Part shown: piece after piece, positions 1 to 6,928 of the stretch
Layout: every line of letters starts with the position of its first letter
How positions within the stretch are numbered: position 1 is the first letter of the stretch
Assembly (NCBI GenBank): GCA_004293645.1
Contig: REAB01000080.1
Location: forward strand, 1 to 35,596
From: Cytophagia bacterium
Lineage (GTDB): Bacteria > Bacteroidota > Bacteroidia > Cytophagales > Spirosomataceae
Length of the DNA stretch: 35,596 nt
Direction of reading: 5' to 3'
Program-made: the position numbers and the translations under genes
The notes under the pieces: generated by a model
The model's input: the letters and a program-made list of their open reading frames with translations, nothing else
What the model was told of the DNA's origin: nothing
The model's database searches: none

Positions 1-45
1 TACTCGAAAATCTTTGACTTCTGTGAAATGTTTTTGTAAGTTCAT
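1..45 (-). CDS. 5' end of a leftward gene, possibly ISAs1-type transposase (partial)
   Basis: A reading frame opens with ATG at 45 on the minus strand and runs off the left edge of the window; the visible start is MNLQKHFTEVKDFRV. The pattern HFxxVxDFR resembles the N-terminus of ISAs1-family transposases, which usually begin with a short leader ending in a D-P/F-R motif. That is an impression from 15 residues only. A TAnnTTTG-like box lies just upstream, close enough that the transcript would be almost leaderless. It could equally be an unrelated host gene. Confidence 0.3.
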   Translation of the reverse strand, partial: MNLQKHFTEVKDFRV

Positions 46-225
46 ACCACAAAAATACAAAATCTAACAAAATCCCCTATTTTGGTGCGGTAGCCCTAAA
101 TTTGGCAGTAACAAATTGAGAAACAATTGAATGGCACAACACCAGCATTATGATGTTAGTCGAAATGAGGGTTATATAAAGTAAAAGATACACTATTTTG
201 CTGTTGTTTGTGGCTTTTGAATGGC
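46..225. other. Intergenic region with no recognised gene
   Basis: This AT-rich stretch lies between the leftward partial gene and the 3' end of maf. No convincing reading frame, RNA gene or terminator hairpin is visible. If the left gene is an insertion-sequence transposase, one terminal inverted repeat of that element should lie here, but its partner is outside the window. Confidence 0.5.
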
Positions 226-807
226 CTAATTTACCTCAAAATGGGGTTTCAAAAGGGCATAAACTTGGTGAAGCGGCAGCCCCATAATGCTGTAAAACGA
301 GCCTTCTACGCGGTCAATTTTGCTCATACCAATCCACTCTTGAATACCGTAAGCTCCCGCTTTGTCGAAAGGCTGGCAGTGTTGAATGTAGTAATCTATC
401 TCAAAATCAGATAGTTCCAAAAAATTTACTCGCGCCACGTCGCAGATGGTCTGGGTATGCTCTTGGCTCAATAAGCACACGCCCGTCATCACTTCGTGGG
501 TTTTGCCCGAAAGCATTTGCAGCATCGTTTTGGCTTCGGCGGCGTTGGCGGGTTTGTTGAGTATCTGGTTTTCTACGACCACAATGGTATCGGCGCACAA
601 AATGAGGCGGTTGCCCACATCAGCGCGAAATTGCTCGGCCTTTTGCTGCGCCAAAAAGCCCGCTACTTCCGACGGTGGCAAGTGGGGCGAAAAGGCTTCG
701 TCGGTGGGGCGTACTTCTACGGTAAACAAAAAACCCAGTTCGCGCAATAATTGTTGGCGGCGGGGCGAGTTGGAGGCCAATACAAGCGGGCGTTTTAGCG
801 TTATCAT
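226..807 (-). CDS. maf: Maf-family nucleotide pyrophosphatase (dTTP/UTP type)
   Basis: Cytoplasmic house-cleaning enzyme that hydrolyses non-canonical or excess nucleoside triphosphates to monophosphate and pyrophosphate. The 193-residue length fits the family. Visible motifs are the N-terminal LASNSPRR phosphate-binding loop (about residues 10-17), the central CADTIVVV segment with the family's acidic residue, and DKAGAYGIQ followed by GSFYSIMGLPL. The Lys and Gln in the KAGAYGIQ block match the YhdE-like dTTP/UTP subgroup. The ATG at 807 is preferred over one at 834 because the protein then begins seven residues before the conserved LASNSPRR loop, as in most homologues. The gene is divergent from the TraB/GumN-family gene, with 42 bp between starts. 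Confidence 0.93.
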   Translation of the reverse strand: MITLKRPLVLASNSPRRQQLLRELGFLFTVEVRPTDEAFSPHLPPSEVAGFLAQQKAEQFRADVGNRLILCADTIVVVENQILNKPANAAEAKTMLQMLSGKTHEVMTGVCLLSQEHTQTICDVARVNFLELSDFEIDYYIQHCQPFDKAGAYGIQEWIGMSKIDRVEGSFYSIMGLPLHQVYALLKPHFEVN

Positions 808-821
808 TCGGTAATTGTGCT

Positions 822-846
822 TAATTTTGCCCAAAATTCAAAAATA
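822..846. promoter_or_regulatory. Overlapping divergent -7 boxes between maf and the GumN-like gene
   Basis: TAATTTTG at 822-829 on the plus strand and TATTTTTG at 839-846 read on the minus strand both match the Bacteroidota -7 consensus TAnnTTTG. Transcripts would start near 836 (rightward) and 832 (leftward), so the two promoters face each other and overlap. Clear -33 TTTG boxes are not evident. The assignment rests on the -7 matches and their positions just ahead of the two ATG codons. Confidence 0.35.
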
Positions 847-849
847 AAT

Positions 850-1707
850 ATGAAACTACGTTGCCTTGTTTTGCTTTTGTGGGTTGGATTGGTGGCCGCC
901 CGCGCCCAAAAAAATGATAAATCGTTGCTGTGGGAGGTTTCGGGCAATGGCCTGAGCGCGCCTTCGTACGTGTATGGCACCATTCACTTGGTGTGTCCTG
1001 CCGATTTTGTCCTCAGCGATTCGCTCAAAGCCAAGTTTGCAACTGCGCAGCAAATTGTGATGGAACTCGACATGGACGACCCCGCCATGATGGGCAAAAT
1101 GATGCAAACGATGTACATGAAAGACGGCAAAAAACTCAAATCGCTGCTCAACGAGGCCGATTATGCCCTGCTGAGTGCCTATGTAAAAGATTCGCTGGGC
1201 ATGGGCATTGGCTTTATTGAGACCATGAAACCGTTTGCGGCTATGAGTCTTTTTTACAGCAAATTGCTCAAATGCGCCCCGCAGTCGTATGAACTGGTGA
1301 TGACACAGATGGCAAAAAATGATAAAAAAGAAGTGTTAGGACTCGAAACAATTGAAAGCCAAATGGCTATTTTTGATAAGATTCCTTACGAAAAACAAGC
1401 TAAAATGCTGGTTGAATTGGTTCAGAAACGCAGCGAAGCCGCCGCCGAGTTCAAAGACTTGGTGGCACTTTATAAAAAGCAAGACGTGGACGAATTGGAG
1501 AAAATAACCGAAAAAAGTAGCTTTGATTTTGACGGCTACGAAGATGATATTCTCTACAACCGCAACGCCACTTGGATAGCCGAAATGGACAAGTTGGCAC
1601 GGCAAAAATCTACGCTATTTGCCGTCGGTGCGGCGCACTTGGGCGGGCAAAAAGGTGTGCTGGCACTGCTCCGAAAAAGTGGCTTCAAAGTGCGGGCTGT
1701 TAAATAA
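850..1707 (+). CDS. TraB/GumN-family secreted protein
   Basis: A 285-residue protein with an N-terminal signal peptide (hydrophobic residues 5-17, likely cleavage near ARA-Q at 19-20), so exported to the periplasm. It has the two family signatures: GTIH at about 43-46 and GAAH at about 260-263. The paired G-x-x-H motifs belong to the TraB/Tiki metalloprotease-like superfamily (TraB/GumN, E. coli YbaP), and the conserved histidines may bind metal. The biological role of bacterial GumN-like proteins is poorly defined. An upstream ATG at 817 would add 11 polar residues ahead of a good signal peptide and is less likely. It is the only gene reading right before the repeat at 1796. Confidence 0.85.
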   Translation: MKLRCLVLLLWVGLVAARAQKNDKSLLWEVSGNGLSAPSYVYGTIHLVCPADFVLSDSLKAKFATAQQIVMELDMDDPAMMGKMMQTMYMKDGKKLKSLLNEADYALLSAYVKDSLGMGIGFIETMKPFAAMSLFYSKLLKCAPQSYELVMTQMAKNDKKEVLGLETIESQMAIFDKIPYEKQAKMLVELVQKRSEAAAEFKDLVALYKKQDVDELEKITEKSSFDFDGYEDDILYNRNATWIAEMDKLARQKSTLFAVGAAHLGGQKGVLALLRKSGFKVRAVK

Positions 1708-1795
1708 AAAGGGCTGCTCGTGGGTTTATGGAGAAATGTTAAAAAACCGAGTTGGCGATGAAGTCTATCAATTTTAATGTATCTTTTTGATAAGT

Positions 1796-1934
1796 TAAGT
1801 AGTTGCGCATATTTAATTGGTGGCACGACTATTACTTAAGATGCTTTTATTCAGCGTATTAAATCAGTCGTGCCACCAATAATAATAGCATGGGCGTCGC
1901 AGCGGCGAACTGCCTATTGCTGCCCAACTACTTA
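1796..1934. repeat. Palindromic dispersed element (left copy)
   Basis: A 139-bp inverted structure. The outer arms are TAAGTAGTTG (1796-1805) and CAACTACTTA (1925-1934). The inner arms are ATTGGTGGCACGACT (1816-1830) and AGTCGTGCCACCAAT (1866-1880), exact reverse complements. Positions 1841-1892 recur inverted at 35262-35313 with a single mismatch, and 1894-1910 recurs inverted at 35218-35234. The element carries no open frame, so it looks like a small non-autonomous or REP/BIME-type repeat between the GumN-like gene and the GH95 gene. Confidence 0.85.
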
Positions 1935-2000
1935 TGACCGTTAAATTTGATGTTATTACACCGTAAATCCTTCAACTCCATTTTTTTCTAAAACCTGCTT

Positions 2001-4460
2001 ATGAAGCTAATACGTTTTTACCAAGCAATACTATTTGGAGTAATCACTTCTTTGGAAATTTCAGCCCAAAAAGTCAGTTTACTGAATGATATCAATGCGA
2101 AGGCTTTTAATCCTTCCACTTTGAGTTGGTACAATGCCCCCGCCAAAAAATGGGAGGATGCGCTGCCTGTGGGCAATGGCAGGCTGGGGGCAATGGTTTT
2201 TGGGCGAAGTGGCGAAGAACGGATTCAACTCAACGAAGAAACCAATTGGTCGGGCGGACCTTATTCTACGGTTGTCAAAGGCGGCTACAAGGTGTTGCCC
2301 GAAATCCAGAAAAAGGTTTTTGAAGAAAAATATTTAGAGGCGCACAATCTATTTGGTAGGCATTTGATGGGCTATCCTGTTGAGCAACAAAAATACCAAA
2401 GCCTTGCCAACCTGCATTTGTTTTTTAAAAATCAAGATTCAACCACCGAATATAAACGTTGGCTGAACTTAGAAAGTGGCGTTACCTCTGTTTCGTACAA
2501 ATCAAATGGCATTACCTACCAACGAGAGGTGTTTGCCTCCGCCCCCGACCAAGTCATTGTGATTCGACTAACGGCAGATAAAGCAGGAAGTATTTCATTT
2601 AAAGCCAACCTCAGAGGAGTAAGAAACCAAGCCCATTCCAATTATGCCACCGACTATTTCAGAATGGACCCTTATGGTTCCGACGGCTTGATTTTGACTG
2701 GCAAATCGGCTGATTATATGGGTGTGGCAGGAAAACTAAAATACGAAGCCCGCATAAAAGCTGTTCCCGAAGGTGGAAGCATGAAAACCGATGGCGTGGA
2801 TTTAATCATCGAAAATGCCAATGCCGTTACCTTATATTTTGCCGCAGCCACCAATTTTGTGAATTACAAAGACGTGAGCGCCAATCAACACCAACGGGTG
2901 GAGGATTATTTTACAAAGGTTAAAAGCAAATCCTATACCGCTATTTTAGAGGCGGCTTTGGCAGATTATAAAAAGTATTTTGACCGTGTGGCGCTCCAAT
3001 TGCCAACCACCGAAAACTCATTTCTTCCTGTACCCGAACGAATTCAAAAAATACAATCAAGTCCTGACCCTTCGTTGTCGGCGTTGAGTTATAATTTTGG
3101 TAGGTATTTGATGATTGCCTCTTCTCGGCCTGGCACCGAACCCGCTAATTTACAGGGCATTTGGAATGATAACATGAACCCAGATTGGGATTCAAAATAT
3201 ACTACCAATATCAATACAGAAATGAATTATTGGCCCGTAGAAAGTAGTAATCTCTCTGAATGTGCCGAGCCATTGGTTCGCTTTATCAAAGAACTAACCG
3301 ACCAAGGCACGCAAGTGGCCCGTGAGCATTATGGCGCAAAAGGCTGGGTTTTTCATCAGAATACAGACTTATGGCGTGTGGCGGCCCCCATGGATGGCCC
3401 CACTTGGGGCACATTTACCGTAGGCGGTGCCTGGCTTTGTACGCACCTTTGGGAGCATTATCAATACACGATGGATGCGGCGTTTCTCAAAGAAACTTAT
3501 CCCGTAATGAAAGGCTCGGTGCAGTTTTTTATGGATTTCTTGAAGCCACATCCAAATGGTAAATGGCTGGTAACCAACCCTTCTACCTCACCCGAAAACT
3601 TTCCCGATGGAGGGGGCAACAAGCCTTATTTTGATGAAGTAACGGCAGGATTTAGAGAAGGCACAACGATATGTGCAGGCTCTTCTATTGATATGCAGAT
3701 ACTTTATGATTTATTTGGCTATTACTTGGAGGCTGCTGCCATTTTGGGAGAAAGTGGTACTTTTGTTCAGCAAGTAAAAGCTGCACGAGAAAAATTAGTG
3801 CCGCCTCAAATCGGCAAAGATGGCTCGTTGCAAGAATGGGCAGATGATTGGAAATCCTTAGAAAAAAACCACCGACATTTTTCGCACATGTACGGCCTGT
3901 ACCCAGGAAAGGTGTTGTACGAAAAAAGAACACCCGCTTTGATAGATGCCTACAAAAAAGTATTGGAAGAGCGTGGTGATGCCTCCACGGGTTTTTCGAG
4001 GGCATGGAAAATGGCACTTTGGGCAAGATTAGGAGACGGCAATAGGGCCAATAAAATTTACAAAGGCTTCATCAAAGAACAAAGTTGCTCGTCGCTGTTT
4101 GCTTTGTGCGGAAAAGCCCCGCAGGTGGACGGCACATTTGGTGCTACTGCCGCCATCACCGAAATGTTGATGCAGTCGCAAGATGGATTTATCAAATTAC
4201 TTCCTGCTTTGCCCGATGATTGGGCTTCGGGAGCTTTTAAAGGCGTATGTGCCAGAGGTGCTTTTGAGTTGGATTATGTTTGGAAAAATAAGCAACTCAC
4301 GCAATTGAAAATCAAGTCAAAAGCGGGTGGAATCTGCCGATTAGAAGCCTTGCCCAACGCAAAGGTTACCCAAAATGGCAAAACGGTAGCATTTCAAAAA
4401 TTACCCAATGGAGTAATCGAAATCAAAACCGTGAAAGGCGAAGTATATGTTGTTCAGTAA
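2001..4460 (+). CDS. Glycoside hydrolase family 95 alpha-L-fucosidase (secreted)
   Basis: An 819-residue inverting exo-glycosidase, expected to release alpha-1,2-linked L-fucose (some members act on L-galactose) from plant or mucin-type glycans. A signal peptide covers about residues 1-22, ending ISA-Q. The N-terminal beta domain carries LPVGNGRLGAMVFG (55-68) and QLNEETNWSGGPY. The (alpha/alpha)6 domain has TTNINTEMNYWP, with N403 and N405 matching the two asparagines that activate water in Bifidobacterium AfcA. E532 in NPSTSPENF matches the general acid, and D710 sits in the VDGTFG motif. Length and domain order are typical and all key residues are present. The secreted DPP IV gene follows 50 bp downstream on the same strand, possibly co-transcribed. 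No SusC/D pair is adjacent. Confidence 0.95.
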   Translation: MKLIRFYQAILFGVITSLEISAQKVSLLNDINAKAFNPSTLSWYNAPAKKWEDALPVGNGRLGAMVFGRSGEERIQLNEETNWSGGPYSTVVKGGYKVLPEIQKKVFEEKYLEAHNLFGRHLMGYPVEQQKYQSLANLHLFFKNQDSTTEYKRWLNLESGVTSVSYKSNGITYQREVFASAPDQVIVIRLTADKAGSISFKANLRGVRNQAHSNYATDYFRMDPYGSDGLILTGKSADYMGVAGKLKYEARIKAVPEGGSMKTDGVDLIIENANAVTLYFAAATNFVNYKDVSANQHQRVEDYFTKVKSKSYTAILEAALADYKKYFDRVALQLPTTENSFLPVPERIQKIQSSPDPSLSALSYNFGRYLMIASSRPGTEPANLQGIWNDNMNPDWDSKYTTNINTEMNYWPVESSNLSECAEPLVRFIKELTDQGTQVAREHYGAKGWVFHQNTDLWRVAAPMDGPTWGTFTVGGAWLCTHLWEHYQYTMDAAFLKETYPVMKGSVQFFMDFLKPHPNGKWLVTNPSTSPENFPDGGGNKPYFDEVTAGFREGTTICAGSSIDMQILYDLFGYYLEAAAILGESGTFVQQVKAAREKLVPPQIGKDGSLQEWADDWKSLEKNHRHFSHMYGLYPGKVLYEKRTPALIDAYKKVLEERGDASTGFSRAWKMALWARLGDGNRANKIYKGFIKEQSCSSLFALCGKAPQVDGTFGATAAITEMLMQSQDGFIKLLPALPDDWASGAFKGVCARGAFELDYVWKNKQLTQLKIKSKAGGICRLEALPNAKVTQNGKTVAFQKLPNGVIEIKTVKGEVYVVQ

Positions 4461-4510
4461 ATTTTGTAATATAATTTTTTCTTCTTTTTTAATATTTTCA
4501 CCCTAATAAA

Positions 4511-6745
4511 ATGCGTAAAAACTTATCTATTTGGTTATTTTTTATTGTAGCTATTCTATTGAATAACAGCACTTTTGGTCAAAAACCAACCCAAACATTG
4601 GCCTTGGAAGACATTTACAAAAACAACTTGTATGGTGCCAAAGGATTTGGAGCCATCCGATGGATGCAAGACAATGCGGGTTATTCAACAATTGAAAATA
4701 ACGCATCAACCAATGGCAACGAAATAGTGAGATACGAGGTGAGTTCAGGTGCAAAAAAGACCCTCGTAAGTGCCACCCAACTCACGCCCACGGACGCATC
4801 AAAACCTTTGGGTATCGCCGATTATAGTTGGTCAGAAGACAACACCAAACTCTTGATTTTTACCAATACACGTAAAGTTTGGCGACAAAATTCGAGGGGA
4901 GATTATTGGGTTTTAGACCTCAAAACCAACAAATTGAGCCAACTCGGCAAAGGATTGGAAGAGGCCACGCTGATGTTTGCTAAATTCTCACCCGATGGTA
5001 CACGTGCTGCCTACGTGAGCAAACTCAATATTTTTGTAGAAGACCTTGCTTCGGGTAAAATCACAAAATTGACAACCGACGGCGGCGACAATATCATCAA
5101 TAGTACTTTTGATTGGGTTTATGAAGAAGAACTCGATTGTCGAGACGGTTTTAGATGGAGCCCCGACGGAAAAAACATAGCCTACTGGCAGTCAGACACC
5201 AAAAACGTAGGGACTTTTTACATGATTAACAATGTGGACTCTATTTATTCAAAACCAATTCCATTGCCTTATCCCAAAGTAGGAACGGCCAATTCTGCCG
5301 TAAAAGTAGGAGTAATTTCGGCTTTGGGTGGCGAAACTAAATGGTTTAATGTACCTGGCGACCCAACCAATAACTACTTAGCCCGCATGGAATTTATTCC
5401 AGCATCCGACGAAGTGATGATTCAGCAATTGAACCGTTTGCAAAACACCAATACCGTCTGGATTGGAAACACCAAAACGATGGCGTTGAACACCATTTTG
5501 ACCGATAAAGACGACGCGTACTTGGATTTGCACGACAACATTGTTTGGCTGGAAAACAATCAATCCTTTACTTGGACCAGCGAAAAAGATGGTTGGCTGC
5601 ACCTCTACAAAGTATCGAGAGATGGCAAACAATCGAGCGAAATTACGAAAGGGAATTTTGATGTGGTGAATATCAATTGCATTGACGCCAAAGGAGGCTA
5701 CGTGTATTACATCGCCTCGCCCGACAACTTTACCCAACGCTACTTGTACCGCAGCAGAATAGACGGCAAAGGCCAAGCAGAACGGGTTTCTCCCAAAAAC
5801 TTGGCTGGCCAACATAGCTATCAGATTTCTGACGATGCCCAATATGCCATTCATACGTTTGAAAATGCGACCACCCCACGAAGGATTTCGCTCATCAACC
5901 TCAATACCCACGCTGAAATCAAGCTTTTGCAAGACAATGCGGCCCTAAAAACTAAAATGGCAGCGTTGGGTTTACGCCCCAAAGAATTTTTTAAGGTGGA
6001 CATTGGGGAGGTGGTTTTGGATGCTTGGATTATCAAACCTAAAAATTTTGATGCGAAGAAAAAGTACCCCGTTATTTTTCATGTTTATGGCGAACCTGCT
6101 GGCTCAACGGTGCAAGACAATTGGGGAACGGGCGATAATTTTTGGCACCAATACCTCGCCAACCAAGGCTATGTGGTGATGAGCGTGGACAACCGAGGAA
6201 CCAGAGTGCCGAGAGGCCGTGATTTTAGAAAGTGTATTTACCGACAAATTGGCCTTCTGGCGGCCGATGACCAAGCCAAAGCGGCCAAAAAAATCATGGC
6301 GATGTACTCTTTTGTAGATGCCAAACGCATTGGTATTTGGGGATGGAGCGGCGGAGGTCAAATGTCGCTCCATTGTATGTTTCGCCATGCCGATGTCTAT
6401 AAAACGGGCATTGCAGTTTCTTTTGTGGCACACCAAACCCTTTATGATAACATTTACCAAGAAAGATACATGGGTTTACCCTCCGACAATGTGGAAGGGT
6501 ACAGAGAGGGTTCACCTGTAACGCACGCCAGCAAACTAAAAGGAAATTTGATGATTATTCACGGCACTGCCGACGACAATGTGCATTATCAAAACTTTGA
6601 GTTACTGGCCAATGAATTAGTCAAAAACAACAAACTTTTCAGCATGATGTCCTACCCCATGCGCGACCACGGCATCTATCAGCGTGAAAATACCACGTTG
6701 CACATGAGGCGGTCAATGGAAAAGTTTTGGAAAGATAATTTGTAA
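4511..6745 (+). CDS. Dipeptidyl peptidase IV, S9 family serine peptidase
   Basis: A 744-residue secreted prolyl dipeptidyl aminopeptidase. The signal peptide covers about residues 1-24 (STFGQ). An N-terminal beta-propeller (about 40-490) precedes an alpha/beta-hydrolase domain. DWVYEEEL at 201-208 contains the double Glu (E205, E206) that anchors the substrate's free N-terminus in DPP IV. GWSGGG at 611-616 gives nucleophile S613; GTADDNVH supplies the acid (D688, by analogy with human D708); RDHGI supplies H720. The complete triad plus the EE motif separates it from prolyl oligopeptidase or acylaminoacyl peptidase. It removes X-Pro dipeptides from peptides in the periplasm or outside the cell. 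It lies 50 bp after the GH95 gene. Confidence 0.95.
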   Translation: MRKNLSIWLFFIVAILLNNSTFGQKPTQTLALEDIYKNNLYGAKGFGAIRWMQDNAGYSTIENNASTNGNEIVRYEVSSGAKKTLVSATQLTPTDASKPLGIADYSWSEDNTKLLIFTNTRKVWRQNSRGDYWVLDLKTNKLSQLGKGLEEATLMFAKFSPDGTRAAYVSKLNIFVEDLASGKITKLTTDGGDNIINSTFDWVYEEELDCRDGFRWSPDGKNIAYWQSDTKNVGTFYMINNVDSIYSKPIPLPYPKVGTANSAVKVGVISALGGETKWFNVPGDPTNNYLARMEFIPASDEVMIQQLNRLQNTNTVWIGNTKTMALNTILTDKDDAYLDLHDNIVWLENNQSFTWTSEKDGWLHLYKVSRDGKQSSEITKGNFDVVNINCIDAKGGYVYYIASPDNFTQRYLYRSRIDGKGQAERVSPKNLAGQHSYQISDDAQYAIHTFENATTPRRISLINLNTHAEIKLLQDNAALKTKMAALGLRPKEFFKVDIGEVVLDAWIIKPKNFDAKKKYPVIFHVYGEPAGSTVQDNWGTGDNFWHQYLANQGYVVMSVDNRGTRVPRGRDFRKCIYRQIGLLAADDQAKAAKKIMAMYSFVDAKRIGIWGWSGGGQMSLHCMFRHADVYKTGIAVSFVAHQTLYDNIYQERYMGLPSDNVEGYREGSPVTHASKLKGNLMIIHGTADDNVHYQNFELLANELVKNNKLFSMMSYPMRDHGIYQRENTTLHMRRSMEKFWKDNL

Positions 6746-6892
6746 CCATTTTTTTCTGCAAAAAAATGTGTTGATACGCCGACCGCAGCATGACCGCAGA
6801 AGTTGCCCACAATGGCCAAAAGTTAAAAACAAGCAGAAATGTACTTTTTTGAAAAGTTAATGGCGATAATTTAAACTTTCCCTCGGAAGTTT

Positions 6893-6900
6893 TACCTTTG
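6893..6900 (+). promoter_or_regulatory. Candidate -7 box for mutS
   Basis: TACCTTTG is an exact match to the Bacteroidota TAnnTTTG -7 consensus. It would place the start of transcription near 6907, about 22 bp before the mutS ATG at 6929. No strong -33 TTTG is seen at the expected distance, so the call rests on the -7 element and its position. Confidence 0.4.
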
Positions 6901-6928
6901 TTGTTCATCGTTGAACCACAAAAAGTGC

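Noticed and set aside
5378-5932. 184-codon open frame antisense to DPP IV
   Set aside because: It lies wholly inside the DPP IV propeller coding sequence, with no recognisable protein pattern or promoter.
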